In this document: one piece after another, positions 24,246 to 33,316 of the stretch
Layout of the letters: the number at the start of each line of letters is the position of its first letter
How positions within the stretch are numbered: the first letter of the stretch is position 1
From: Kosakonia sp. H02
GTDB taxonomy: Bacteria > Pseudomonadota > Gammaproteobacteria > Enterobacterales > Enterobacteriaceae
DNA length: 64,000 nt
Direction of reading: 5' to 3'
Assembly (NCBI GenBank): GCA_030704225.1
Contig: CP131915.1
Location: 1,364,001 to 1,428,000 of the forward strand
Notes under the pieces: model-generated
What the model was told of the DNA's origin: nothing
The model's database searches: none
The model's input: the letters and a program-made list of their open reading frames with translations, nothing else
Position numbers and translations under genes: made by a program

Positions 24246-25439
24246 TTAAATCGTCGCTTTTGCCGTGCTGAGACCCGGCACGAGGATCACTTTGCGGCAA
24301 TCTTCGGCATGTTTATCAAAGATGTCATAGCCACGGGCAGCTTCTTCCAGCGGTAAATGGTGGGTGACAATCTCTTCCGGTTTGAGATGACCGGATTCGA
24401 TGAGCGGCAGCAAGTCTGGCAAAAACGCTTGCACATGTGTCTGGCCCATTTTAAAGGTCAGCCCTTTGTCAAAGGCATCGCCAAACATAAAGGCATGGAT
24501 AAACCCGGCATACACGCCCGGCACGCTGACAATACCGCCACGACGCACCGCGGCGATGGCCTGGCGCAACACTTTTCCGCTGCTGCCTTCGATTTTCAGG
24601 GTGCTGAGCACAGTTTCAGTGGTGCTGCCTTTGGCTTCAAAGCCTACGGCATCAATCACTGCATCGACACCGCGATGGCCTGGGGTGTTTTCGATTATCC
24701 ACTCGGCGGGGTCATCGTTTTTGTCAAAGTTGATGGGAATAACGCCATAGCGATCGCGGGCAAACGCCAGCCGATAGTCGCTGTCATCAATCATAAAGAT
24801 CTGTTCCGCCCCTTCCAGGCGAGCGCAGGCCGCAGTGAGAAGCCCCACCGGCCCCGCACCGTAAATCGCCACGCTTGAGCCCTGTTTCACTTCGGCGTTT
24901 TTTACCGCCTGCCACGCTGTGGGGAGGATATCGGAGAGAAACAGCACTTTTTCGTCGGACAGCGTGTCAGGGACTTTAAATGGCCCGGTATTGGCTTTTG
25001 GCACGCGGACATATTCCGCCTGGCCGCCCGGAATGCCGCCATACAGATCGCTATAGCCGAACAGCGCCGCCGGTGGCGTAATACCTTTGCGATTGAGGGC
25101 TGCGCCTTTGCCGCTGTTGGTTTCCGAACAGGCAGAATATTGGTGAAGTTTGCAGAAAAAACACTCACCGCAGGCAATCACAAAAGGGATAACCACCCGA
25201 TCGCCTTTGCTGACCGCGTGAACGCCCGCCCCGGTTTCCACCACTTCGCCCATAAACTCGTGACCGAAGATATCGCCATGATTCGTCCCGGGAATTTTGC
25301 CGTGGTAGAGGTGCAGATCCGAACCGCAAATCGCCGTTGCGGTCACGCGAAGAATAATATCATCTGAAGCTTCGATAACCGGATCGGGTCGGTTATCGAC
25401 ACTGACTTTATGTGCGCCGTGATAAGTAAGTGCTCTCAT
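24246..25439 (-). CDS. Zinc-dependent alcohol dehydrogenase (formaldehyde dehydrogenase-like MDR)
   Basis: This is a 397-residue medium-chain dehydrogenase. Catalytic zinc ligands are in TAICGSDLHLYHG (Cys about 38) and GHEFMGEVVE (His/Glu about 60). The structural-zinc Cys set is in CGECFFCKLHQYSAC (about 91-105). The nucleotide fold is AIYGAGPVGLLTAACARLEGA. The long form, with an insertion after the structural zinc loop, resembles glutathione-independent formaldehyde dehydrogenases and related enzymes. It may oxidise small aldehydes or alcohols; no operon partner is visible. Confidence 0.85.
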   Translation of the reverse strand: MRALTYHGAHKVSVDNRPDPVIEASDDIILRVTATAICGSDLHLYHGKIPGTNHGDIFGHEFMGEVVETGAGVHAVSKGDRVVIPFVIACGECFFCKLHQYSACSETNSGKGAALNRKGITPPAALFGYSDLYGGIPGGQAEYVRVPKANTGPFKVPDTLSDEKVLFLSDILPTAWQAVKNAEVKQGSSVAIYGAGPVGLLTAACARLEGAEQIFMIDDSDYRLAFARDRYGVIPINFDKNDDPAEWIIENTPGHRGVDAVIDAVGFEAKGSTTETVLSTLKIEGSSGKVLRQAIAAVRRGGIVSVPGVYAGFIHAFMFGDAFDKGLTFKMGQTHVQAFLPDLLPLIESGHLKPEEIVTHHLPLEEAARGYDIFDKHAEDCRKVILVPGLSTAKATI

Positions 25440-26043
25440 GTACCGTGCTCCCTATAACATTCAGACAGGATTGTTAAGCATAGAACAGCCTGCGGGAGCA
25501 CGGCGAAATCGGGCTAAATCTTATCCACCGCGCCACGACGGTGGGTGAGAATATCATCCAGGGAATAAGCAGCGGCAGGATTGCCGCTGCTTTTGTGAGT
25601 GTGCGCATGAGAGACATGCCATTACGTAAAATTTTATATTGCGATTTGGTAAGGAGTGTCTCATTTAATGGAAATTATAAGCACACGGATTAGCAAAAAG
25701 CTGAAAAAGGAAGTATGAACAGTGAGAGATAGAAAAGTATAAGCATTTTCGTAATAACCTCATATGAAAGATCGATATAGGTACCCACCGGTTAGCGCCT
25801 GGCTGACCAGTGGGGGAGTGTAACAATGGCTTAGCAAGCGAATATCAGCCAGGCAAAATAAAATTAGCTGCTTCCTTGTTGATTTTGTATGCTGTGAAAC
25901 TATTTACAGACAAGAAAACATAATGGCAGAACAATCTTAGCTTTCAGATAAATGACTTATTAACCAGCACAACCTATTTCTTTCAGGAGTTGAAAGTAGA
26001 ACAATCATCTAAATTGCAGGTATACATAAAGGGAGATTTTGTA
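25440..26043. other. Long intergenic region without a clear gene
   Basis: About 600 bases of AT-rich DNA separate the alcohol dehydrogenase from the LuxR-type gene. I see only very short frames, for example a 16-codon frame starting at an ATG near 25669 after TAAGGAGTG, and no hairpin with a T run. It probably contains the promoters of both divergent genes and possibly a small RNA, which cannot be shown here. Confidence 0.4.
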
Positions 26044-26826
26044 ATGTCTGCGAGATTTATCGTATTTGGTTATTCATGGCCTGCGCTTTTTGCTATCACA
26101 GCCTTTCTCGAAAAGCAGGATCATCTTATTACGCAAATATATCAGGATGAGCAAAAACTCTTAGAGGCGTTACAGAGCAACCCTTCTCTTCCGCTAATTG
26201 TTGATGCCTCACCGCATCGTAAAATCCTGTTGATTGCGGCTATCGCCGCCACCTCCCGATTAAGATCGGCTTTCTTTACCGCCAGAAAAATTTATCTTAA
26301 TGATAAAGTAGTTGCTGATTTTTATTTCGAGGAAAAGAAATGTCTGACACACGAAAAATTAATATCGATGACGAAAGAAGAGATAGATGATGCACTGCGC
26401 GTTGAGCGTTCACCGGCGTGTTTATCCCCAGGTGTTATGCGCCCCCGGATAATGAATCTTATGCATCATAGGAAAGCGTTGTATAAGGCGATGCAGGGTA
26501 ATATTTATCACAGGCTGTATTTGCTTGGCGCCACGACAAATGAGATCAATACATTAAGGTTGCTTATTTCGGGGTTATCAGTGCAGAAGATTGCGGGACT
26601 CATTAATTTACAAAACAAAACGATTTACGCTTATAAAGCGCAGCTTGCACAGAGAATAGCGCTATCGATATCTTCTCGCGAACTGATTAGGGGATTAAGT
26701 GTGGGGGAAGCAAACCAGGATAATAATCATTTAAAACATATATATGAAACTCATTGTAATAAGGGGGAAAGCCACTGCGCTGCGTGCCCGTTTTGCCATT
26801 TTTGTTATGACACAGAATGCGGGTAA
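26044..26826 (+). CDS. LuxR/FixJ-type regulator with Cys-rich C-terminal tail
   Basis: The 260-residue protein starts with a receiver-like fold (ARFIVFGYSWPALFAITAFLE) in which the usual phosphoacceptor acidic cluster is not recognisable. It has a LuxR/GerE helix-turn-helix at about residues 180-230 (ATTNEINTLRLLISGLSVQKIAGLINLQNKTIYAYKAQLAQRI). After that comes an unusual tail with six Cys and three His in about 30 residues (THCNKGESHCAACPFCHFC ... EC), likely to bind zinc or an iron-sulfur cluster. GGGAGA lies upstream of the ATG. Its target genes are unknown. Confidence 0.75.
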   Translation: MSARFIVFGYSWPALFAITAFLEKQDHLITQIYQDEQKLLEALQSNPSLPLIVDASPHRKILLIAAIAATSRLRSAFFTARKIYLNDKVVADFYFEEKKCLTHEKLISMTKEEIDDALRVERSPACLSPGVMRPRIMNLMHHRKALYKAMQGNIYHRLYLLGATTNEINTLRLLISGLSVQKIAGLINLQNKTIYAYKAQLAQRIALSISSRELIRGLSVGEANQDNNHLKHIYETHCNKGESHCAACPFCHFCYDTECG

Positions 26827-26832
26827 TGTAAT

Positions 26833-27010
26833 TTACCGTGTAATGAGACAGGTGGAGAAGATATTGTTCCCGACAGCAAAGGCGAGAAGCGCAATAAGCA
26901 ACAAAGAGACGCCAAGCGTAATTCCCAGCACACCCCAGAACCGATTACCCAGCCCGAGCACGACGTTCAGCAAGGATGATCCATACCGTTCAATGTTTTT
27001 AATACCCGAA
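26833..27010 (-). pseudogene. Possible remnant of a small membrane protein gene
   Basis: On the minus strand a frame ending at TAA 26833-26835 encodes a convincing membrane segment (GLGNRFWGVLGITLGV followed by SLLLIALLAFAVGNN), but no ATG is in frame back to the stop just after the LacI gene. It may be the 3' end of a lost gene or use an unusual start (TTG near 26970). Its coding nature is suggested only by composition. Confidence 0.25.
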
Positions 27011-27020
27011 ACCGGATAAG

Positions 27021-27054
27021 AAAAAATGCCAGTCAGTTGCTTAACTGGCTGGCA
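27021..27054 (-). terminator. Terminator of the LacI-type repressor gene
   Basis: TGCCAGTCAGTT and AACTGGCTGGCA form a 12-bp stem with a GCTT loop; read on the minus strand it is followed by TTTTTTC. It lies 18 bases after the repressor stop codon. Confidence 0.88.
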
Positions 27055-27072
27055 TCACTCCTTGCGGAGGCT

Positions 27073-28029
27073 TTACCGTTTCCGCATTTCGGGAATAATC
27101 AAATCCCCGCGCACGCGATACGTTCCCAATACGCTTTGGGTTTTCTCATTCAGCCACGCCACAATGCGTGCGGCCATTGCATCCATGGAATATTCAATTG
27201 CCGGAATGGTGGGAATACCGGGCAAATGTAATGAACCCGCAAGGCTGAAGACCATAATGTCGCCCGGCACCGATTTATTAAACGCCTGCAACTGCGGAAT
27301 AACCCGCTGCGCTTCTTGCTCGTCGGCCACCAGCAACGCATTGAAATTCAACGTCGTTGCGTTATTGAGCAGCACCTGGAGCGCCACAGAAGACGACGTA
27401 TCATCCATAAACACCAGGTTGCGGTTAAATGGCAGAAAGTTGTTTTCCAGCGCCAGCTTATAGCCGTGCAGCACGTGATCGGCAGCGGCATTGCGCGGGT
27501 GGATCAGCGCAATCTGTCGGCGGCTCTGGCTAATCAGGTAGTTACAGGCGGTTTCGGCGGCAAAAGCGCGATCGAATTGAATGCTGTTGGGCGTGCCGTC
27601 GGCGGACTCGACACAATCCACCAGAATCACATTCTCGTCATCAATGATGAGCGGGAAACGCGCGCCGATAATCAGCACATCGTCGCACAGCCCGCAGGTG
27701 AGTTCGTCCAGCGCACTCATCACCTCCGCTTTGTTATTGGCGAAACGCAGCAGTAAATGTTTCTGATTCAGACTTAAATGTTTTTCCAGCGCGTAAAGGT
27801 AGCCAGTGGTTTGGTTGATATTTTCCTGGGCGCAGATAACGCCGATGCAGCCTGTCGACTGGCTGAGCAATGACTGCGCGATAACATTGGGCCGATAATT
27901 CAGCTCTTCGACCGCTTTCAGTACCGCGAGACGACTGGCTTCCTTGACGCCGCGCGAACCACTCAACACCCGTGAGACTGTGGCTTTTGACACCCCAGCT
28001 AAACGTGATACATCGTTGATTGTTGACAT
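27073..28029 (-). CDS. LacI-family repressor of the beta-glucoside PTS operon
   Basis: A LacI/GalR-type repressor of 318 residues. The N-terminal helix-turn-helix is TINDVSRLAGVSKATVSRVLSG and the hinge ends with RPNVIAQSLLSQSTGCIGVI; a periplasmic-binding-protein-like sugar domain follows. I used the MSTINDV start at 28029 because the helix-turn-helix begins there. It is divergent from the PTS operon, and two near-identical dyads (ATGGAAACC halves) lie in the region between, as expected for autoregulation and operon control by a phosphorylated beta-glucoside. Confidence 0.9.
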   Translation of the reverse strand: MSTINDVSRLAGVSKATVSRVLSGSRGVKEASRLAVLKAVEELNYRPNVIAQSLLSQSTGCIGVICAQENINQTTGYLYALEKHLSLNQKHLLLRFANNKAEVMSALDELTCGLCDDVLIIGARFPLIIDDENVILVDCVESADGTPNSIQFDRAFAAETACNYLISQSRRQIALIHPRNAAADHVLHGYKLALENNFLPFNRNLVFMDDTSSSVALQVLLNNATTLNFNALLVADEQEAQRVIPQLQAFNKSVPGDIMVFSLAGSLHLPGIPTIPAIEYSMDAMAARIVAWLNEKTQSVLGTYRVRGDLIIPEMRKR

Positions 28030-28125
28030 CTTTTTCCCCTGACAGACGCACATCCGCGCCTGCAAAATCCCACAACAGCTATGGCGAATATATAACCACC
28101 GGGAGTATAGCGTTTTCCTTTTTTG

Positions 28126-28144
28126 ATGGAAACCGATTTTCCAT
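28126..28144. promoter_or_regulatory. LacI-type operator 1 (ATGGAAACCGATTTTCCAT)
   Basis: A 19-bp dyad with halves ATGGAAA and TTTTCCAT stands 97 bases upstream of the repressor start. It shares its left half with the perfect palindrome at 28253, so both are probably bound by the divergent LacI-type repressor. Confidence 0.7.
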
Positions 28145-28252
28145 ACGGCGCTTTTTGCTTGCATAAAAACATTAAAATCCGTGATGCAAATCCAATAAAT
28201 CAGCCTTGTTTACCATAGATATTGACAGCTATCACACTTCTACGGAGAACAA

Positions 28253-28270
28253 ATGGAAACCGGTTTCCAT
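28253..28270. promoter_or_regulatory. LacI-type operator 2 (perfect palindrome)
   Basis: ATGGAAACCGGTTTCCAT is a perfect 18-bp palindrome with the central CCGG typical of LacI/GalR operators. It is 54 bases upstream of the IIB gene, overlapping or just downstream of the expected promoter of the PTS operon, so binding would block transcription. Confidence 0.85.
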
Positions 28271-28323
28271 ATGATATCCAATCGTCTCCGCAATAACTTT
28301 TTACACTTCGAGGACGGTTAACA

Positions 28324-28638
28324 ATGTTCAGGATCATGTTGTGTTGTTCGGCCGGTATGTCCACCAGTTTGCTGGTCAGGAAAATGGAAGAAGCCGCGAA
28401 GGCGCGCGATATCCCGGTTGAGATCGACGCGTACGGCGTAGCTGAATTTGACACGCAGTTTCCGCGTTACCAGGTCGTGCTTCTCGGTCCACAAGTTAAA
28501 TACATGTTAAAAACGCTGGCAGAAAAGGCCGCCGCTCAGGGCATTCCGGTACAACCCATCGACCCGATGGATTACGGCATGCAACGTGGCAATGAGGTAC
28601 TGGACTATGCTTTGTCGCTAATTGAAGCGGCGCATTAA
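28324..28638 (+). CDS. PTS lactose/cellobiose-family IIB component
   Basis: The 104-residue IIB protein carries the phosphocysteine loop LCCSAGMSTSLL with the active Cys8. It accepts phosphate from the IIA protein (gene at 31386) and passes it to the sugar entering through IIC. Length and motif match ChbB/CelA-type proteins. GAGGACGG precedes the start. It is the first gene of the operon IIB-IIC-phosphoglucosidase-IIA-porin. Confidence 0.93.
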   Translation: MFRIMLCCSAGMSTSLLVRKMEEAAKARDIPVEIDAYGVAEFDTQFPRYQVVLLGPQVKYMLKTLAEKAAAQGIPVQPIDPMDYGMQRGNEVLDYALSLIEAAH

Positions 28639-28650
28639 AAAGGTGTTCTT

Positions 28651-29979
28651 ATGAGTTCCTTCTATCAATCAATGATTACGACTATAGAGCAAACCATTAC
28701 GCCGCTGGCCGGTCGTCTTGGGCAGCAGAAGTACGTTATCGCCATCCGCGACGGTTTTACCGCCGCACTGCCGTTTATGATAATCGGCTCGTTTATGCTG
28801 GTGTTTATCTTCCCGCCGTTTTCCGCCGACACCACCGTCGGTTTTGCCCGCGCGTGGCTTGATTTCTCGACTGAATACCGCGAACAACTGATGCTGCCGT
28901 TTAACCTCAGCATGGGCGTGATGACCTTCTTTATCTCCGTCGGGATTGGCGCAAGTCTGGGTCGCCAGTTTAATCTCGACCCGGTAATGACCGGGCTGCT
29001 GGCGTTTATGGCGTTCCTGCTGGTCGCCGCACCCTATGCTGATGGCAAAATCTCCACCCAATATCTCTCGGGTCAGGGCATTTTTACCGCGCTTATCACC
29101 GCCATCTACTCGTCGCGCGTTTATGCCTGGCTGAAAGATCACAAGATAACCATTCGCCTGCCGAAAGAGGTGCCGACCGGCGTGGCCCGCTCGTTTGAAA
29201 TCCTCATTCCGGTGCTGGTGATCATCGCCACGCTGCATCCGCTGAACCTGTTTATTGAAGCGCAAACGGGGATGATCCTGCCGCAGGCGATTATGCACCT
29301 GCTGGAGCCGCTGGTATCGGCTTCCGATTCCCTGCCAGCTATTCTGCTCTCTGTGCTGCTGTGCCAGATTTTCTGGTTCGCCGGCATCCACGGCTCGCTG
29401 ATTGTCACCGGCATCATGAACCCGTTCTGGATGGCAAACCTTTCAGCTAACCAGGCCGCGCTGGCGGCGGGCGCAGCATTGCCGCATGTTTATCTGCAAG
29501 GGTTCTGGGATCACTATTTGCTGATTGGCGGCGTCGGTTCCACCCTTCCGCTGGCTTTCCTGCTGCTGCGCAGCCGCGTCGCGCATCTGCGTACCATCGG
29601 CAAAATGGGCGTGGTGCCGAGCTTTTTTAACATCAACGAACCTATTTTGTTCGGCGCGCCGATCATCATGAACCCGATGCTGTTTATCCCGTTTGTCTGC
29701 GTGCCGCTGGTGAACGCCGTACTGGCTTACGTCGCCACCAAAATGGGCCTGCTGGCACAAGTCGTTTCGCTGACGCCGTGGACCACGCCCGCGCCGATCG
29801 GTGCGTCCTGGGCCGCAAACTGGGCCTTCAGCCCGGTGGTGATGTGCCTGATTTGTATGGTGATGTCCGCCCTGATGTACCTGCCATTCCTGCGTGCTTA
29901 CGAGCACTCACTGATGAAAGCAGAAGAACAAAAAGCGCAGAGCAGCGCCCCGATGGCGGGAACCGTCAGCAGTAATTAA
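28651..29979 (+). CDS. PTS lactose/cellobiose-family IIC permease
   Basis: This 442-residue inner membrane sugar channel has about ten hydrophobic segments. Family signatures are RDGFTAALPFMIIGSFMLV near residue 33, WFAGIHGSLIVTGIMNPFW at about 241-259, and the NINEPILFGAPIIMNP loop at about 327-342, whose Glu is important for sugar binding. It works with the IIB and IIA proteins of the same operon and probably imports cellobiose or aryl-beta-glucosides. Confidence 0.92.
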   Translation: MSSFYQSMITTIEQTITPLAGRLGQQKYVIAIRDGFTAALPFMIIGSFMLVFIFPPFSADTTVGFARAWLDFSTEYREQLMLPFNLSMGVMTFFISVGIGASLGRQFNLDPVMTGLLAFMAFLLVAAPYADGKISTQYLSGQGIFTALITAIYSSRVYAWLKDHKITIRLPKEVPTGVARSFEILIPVLVIIATLHPLNLFIEAQTGMILPQAIMHLLEPLVSASDSLPAILLSVLLCQIFWFAGIHGSLIVTGIMNPFWMANLSANQAALAAGAALPHVYLQGFWDHYLLIGGVGSTLPLAFLLLRSRVAHLRTIGKMGVVPSFFNINEPILFGAPIIMNPMLFIPFVCVPLVNAVLAYVATKMGLLAQVVSLTPWTTPAPIGASWAANWAFSPVVMCLICMVMSALMYLPFLRAYEHSLMKAEEQKAQSSAPMAGTVSSN

Positions 29980-29991
29980 AAGGAGCCGGTA

Positions 29992-31380
29992 ATGAAATAT
30001 GAATTTCCCGCAAACTTCTGGTGGGGCAGCGCCTGCTCTGCGCTGCAAACCGAAGGGGAAAGCGAACAGGGCGGTAAAAGCGCAACGACATGGGATGCCT
30101 GGTTTGCCCGTCAGCCGTGGCGTTTTCACCAGCAGGTTGGGCCGCAGGCGACCTCGACGTTTTACCAACACTGGCGGCAGGATATCGCCCTGTTAAAGCA
30201 GCTTAAGCACAACAGTTTTCGCACCTCGCTGAGCTGGGCGCGCCTGATCCCGGATGGCACCGGTGAGGTGAACCCGCAGGCGGTGGCGTTTTATAACGAG
30301 GTGATCGACGAACTGCTGGCGCAAGGCATTACGCCGTTTATTACCCTGTTTCACTTCGATATGCCGATGGTGATGCAGGAGAAAGGCGGCTGGGAAAGCC
30401 GGGAAGTGGTGCAGGCATTTAGCCGCTATGCACAACTCTGTTTTGAATTATTCGGCGACCGGGTGCACCACTGGTTCACCTTTAACGAGCCGATTGTGCC
30501 AGTCGAAGGCGGTTATCTGTACGATTTCCACTACCCGAACGTGGTGGATTTCAAACGCGCCGCCACGGTGGCCTACAACACAGTGCTGGCCCACGCCAGC
30601 GCGGTACGGGCGTTTCGCGCCGGGCATCATCCCGGTGAAATTGGCATTGTGCTGAACCTGACGCCGTCCTATCCGCGCTCGCAACACCCGGCGGATGTGA
30701 AAGCGGCGCACTGTGCCGATTTGCTGTTTAACCGCAGTTTTCTCGACCCGGTACTGCGCGGCGAATATCCCGCTGATCTGGTGGCGCTGCTGAAAGAACA
30801 TAAGCAGTTGCCCGCCTGCCAGCCGGACGATATTGCGCTGATTGCAGAAGGGAAAATCGACCTGCTCGGCATCAACTATTACCAGCCGCGGCGGGTAAAG
30901 TGCCGGGACAGCGCGGTCAATCCCGACTCGCCGTTTATGCCAGAGTGGTTGTTTGATTATTACGAGATGCCAGGCCGGAAAATGAACCCGTATCGCGGGT
31001 GGGAAATCTACGAACCGGGTATTTACGATATTATTACCAACCTGCGCCTGAATTACGGCAACCCACGCTGTTTTATTTCTGAAAACGGTATGGGCGTTGA
31101 GAATGAACAACGGTTTATTGAAAACGGGCAAATTAACGATAGCTACCGCATTAATTTTGTTCGCGATCACCTTATCTGGCTGCATAAAGGAATAAGCGAA
31201 GGCTGCAATTGTCTTGGCTACCATATGTGGACATTTATTGATAACTGGTCATGGTGTAATGCCTATAAAAACCGCTACGGTTTCGTGCAATTAGATTTAG
31301 AAACCCAACAACGTACCATTAAAAAAAGCGGAGAGTGGTTTGCTGCCACCGCCGAAACTAATGGTTTTACTCAGGATTGA
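29992..31380 (+). CDS. 6-phospho-beta-glucosidase (GH1)
   Basis: A glycoside hydrolase family 1 enzyme of 462 residues, which splits phosphorylated beta-glucosides imported by the PTS into glucose 6-phosphate and an aglycone or sugar. The acid/base Glu is in HWFTFNEPIVPVEGGY (about residue 165) and the nucleophile Glu in CFISENGMGVENE (about 366). The N-terminal GH1 signature FPANFWWGSACSALQTEG is present. AAAGGAG precedes the start 12 bases after the IIC gene. Confidence 0.94.
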   Translation: MKYEFPANFWWGSACSALQTEGESEQGGKSATTWDAWFARQPWRFHQQVGPQATSTFYQHWRQDIALLKQLKHNSFRTSLSWARLIPDGTGEVNPQAVAFYNEVIDELLAQGITPFITLFHFDMPMVMQEKGGWESREVVQAFSRYAQLCFELFGDRVHHWFTFNEPIVPVEGGYLYDFHYPNVVDFKRAATVAYNTVLAHASAVRAFRAGHHPGEIGIVLNLTPSYPRSQHPADVKAAHCADLLFNRSFLDPVLRGEYPADLVALLKEHKQLPACQPDDIALIAEGKIDLLGINYYQPRRVKCRDSAVNPDSPFMPEWLFDYYEMPGRKMNPYRGWEIYEPGIYDIITNLRLNYGNPRCFISENGMGVENEQRFIENGQINDSYRINFVRDHLIWLHKGISEGCNCLGYHMWTFIDNWSWCNAYKNRYGFVQLDLETQQRTIKKSGEWFAATAETNGFTQD

Positions 31381-31385
31381 AGATT

Positions 31386-31691
31386 ATGGTCGCACTTGAA
31401 GAAGCGGTAATGGAAATTATCGTCAATGCCGGTCAGTCGCGCAGCCTCTGCTTTGAAGCGCTGCGTTCGGCGCGCGAAGGCAACATGGAAGAAGCAAAAC
31501 TGTTGTTACAGGAAGCCGATGGCTACGCGCGTCAGGCGCACCAGATGCAAACCAAATTAATTGAACAGGATGCCGGTGAAGCCCGGCAGCCCATGACCTT
31601 AATTATGGTGCATGCGCAGGATCATTTAATGACGTCGTTATTAGCCCGTGAATTATCCGAGGAGATTATTCAGCTTTATCAGCGTAACTGA
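31386..31691 (+). CDS. PTS lactose/cellobiose-family IIA component
   Basis: This 101-residue all-helical IIA protein has the phosphohistidine region MTLIMVHAQDHLMTSLLAREL (His about 76-80) shared with ChbA/LacF. It carries phosphate from HPr to IIB. The ATG at 31386 is preceded by AGGA; a TTG at 31377 overlaps the glucosidase stop and would add three residues. It is fourth in the PTS operon. Confidence 0.92.
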   Translation: MVALEEAVMEIIVNAGQSRSLCFEALRSAREGNMEEAKLLLQEADGYARQAHQMQTKLIEQDAGEARQPMTLIMVHAQDHLMTSLLARELSEEIIQLYQRN

Positions 31692-31835
31692 ATGGAGAAT
31701 TGATTACGGTAAATCTTAATACATCTGTACCCAACTTAATAAAATAAAGCAGTTCGTTTTGATGATGGCAATATGCCTGCCCGTTACGGGCCGGAAGGTT
31801 ATTGTCTGAGAACAACTTACTATATTGAGATAACC

Positions 31836-33215
31836 ATGAAGATAAATAAAAAACTTCCAGTGGCGCTGGCGGTTGCGGCTACGCTTTGCTCTGGATCCGT
31901 CTTCGCACAAGAATTTACGCAAGAGCAAATTGACGCCATCGTGGCAAAAGCGGTGGATAAAGCACTGGCAGAGCGCCAGGCCAAAATGGATGCGGCAATA
32001 AACCAAAAAGCCGATGTGGTGGTCGAGCCACAAAGCGCGGCGCAAACGCCGGATATGGCAATTCCTTACGGCGTGAAGTTCAGCGGTTACGCCCGTTACG
32101 GCGCGCACTTCCAGTCTGGCGATCAGAAATACGTTGGCGTTGATGGGTCGTACAACGGCGCGTCGGCGATTGGTCGTCTGGGTAACGAAGGCAACGGCGG
32201 CGAATTCCAGCTCTCAAAAGCGTTTAAAGGCGACAACGGCGCAATCTGGGACATCAACGTGATGTTCGATCACTGGGGCGATGAAGTTAACCTGAAAAAA
32301 GCCTATGCCGGGGTAACTAACCTGCTGGCTTCCAACCCGAATGCTTACTTCTGGGCGGGGCGTGATTTCCACCAGCGTCCGCAACAGGGTATCAACGACT
32401 ACTTCTGGATGAACCACGACGGCCAGGGCGCAGGGGTGAAAAACTTCGATATCGGCGGCGTACAGTTTGACGTTGCCGCCGTCGGCTCTGTGGAATCCTG
32501 TAGCCCGGAAGTGATGGAAGACGAATCCAACCCGTCGCGCATTACCTGTACCGGCAGCTCCAACGTTGGCGATAAAGGCAACTATGCGGTGACCTCGAAA
32601 GTTCACGGTATGAAAGTCGGGCCGCTCGATCTGGAAATTTACGCCAACTACGGCTTCGATTCGAAAGCGGTCGATCGCGATGAACGCCTGCATGCCTGGC
32701 AGGGCGGCGTGGTGCTGAGCCACACCAACGACCACGGCGTTAACAAAGTGATCGCCCGCTACTCTGACAATTCAGATAACAGCGTATTTAACAAAACCGA
32801 CGATCTGACGGCGATTTACACCAGCTTTGAAGGCAGCTACAAGTTCACGCAACAAACTCAGGTGGACTATCTGCTCGCCTACCATGATTACGACAACAGC
32901 ACCATTAAAACGGATAACCGCCGCAACTACGGCGCGATTGTTCGCCCGATGCACTGGTGGAACGATGTGCACTCAACCTGGCTGGAACTGGGTTATCAGC
33001 GCGTAGATTATGATGACGGCGGCGATAACCACGGCTGGAAAGCCACCCTGTCGCAGAACATCTCGATTGCGATGGGACCGGAGTTCCGCCCGATGCTGCG
33101 TTTCTACGTGACCGGCGGCGAAGTGGATAACAAACGCACCGCGCGCGTCAACGGCACCAACGATACCTCGCTGGACTCCCTCAACATCGGCGCGATGTGG
33201 GAAGCCTGGTGGTAA
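31836..33215 (+). CDS. LamB/BglH-type outer membrane carbohydrate porin
   Basis: The 459-residue outer membrane protein has a signal peptide (MKINKKLPVALAVAATLCSGSVFA), a short N-terminal extension with a coiled-coil-like Glu/Lys/Ala segment, and an 18-strand maltoporin domain beginning FSGYARYGAHFQSG and ending IGAMWEAWW with the C-terminal aromatic residue needed for outer membrane assembly. BglH-type porins admit aryl-beta-glucosides. It follows the PTS genes by 144 bases, so it may have its own promoter but fits the same pathway. Confidence 0.9.
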   Translation: MKINKKLPVALAVAATLCSGSVFAQEFTQEQIDAIVAKAVDKALAERQAKMDAAINQKADVVVEPQSAAQTPDMAIPYGVKFSGYARYGAHFQSGDQKYVGVDGSYNGASAIGRLGNEGNGGEFQLSKAFKGDNGAIWDINVMFDHWGDEVNLKKAYAGVTNLLASNPNAYFWAGRDFHQRPQQGINDYFWMNHDGQGAGVKNFDIGGVQFDVAAVGSVESCSPEVMEDESNPSRITCTGSSNVGDKGNYAVTSKVHGMKVGPLDLEIYANYGFDSKAVDRDERLHAWQGGVVLSHTNDHGVNKVIARYSDNSDNSVFNKTDDLTAIYTSFEGSYKFTQQTQVDYLLAYHDYDNSTIKTDNRRNYGAIVRPMHWWNDVHSTWLELGYQRVDYDDGGDNHGWKATLSQNISIAMGPEFRPMLRFYVTGGEVDNKRTARVNGTNDTSLDSLNIGAMWEAWW

Positions 33216-33224
33216 GGTAAAAAG

Positions 33225-33254
33225 CCGGAGGCGGTCACCCTCAGCCGCCTCCGG
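33225..33254 (+). terminator. Hairpin ending the porin operon
   Basis: CCGGAGGCGG and CCGCCTCCGG form a perfect 10-bp GC stem with a 10-base loop, ten bases after the porin stop codon. The T run is poor, so termination may be partial. Confidence 0.6.
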
Positions 33255-33316
33255 TTAACCCCTGCACATATGTTATGCTTCGCGACCTGGTGATAAATAA
33301 AAAGCATGGGTTCGCG

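Noticed and set aside
25669..25719. 16-codon frame after TAAGGAGTG in the empty region before the LuxR-type gene
   Set aside because: Too short and without family support; a ribosome-site-like word is expected by chance in 600 AT-rich bases.
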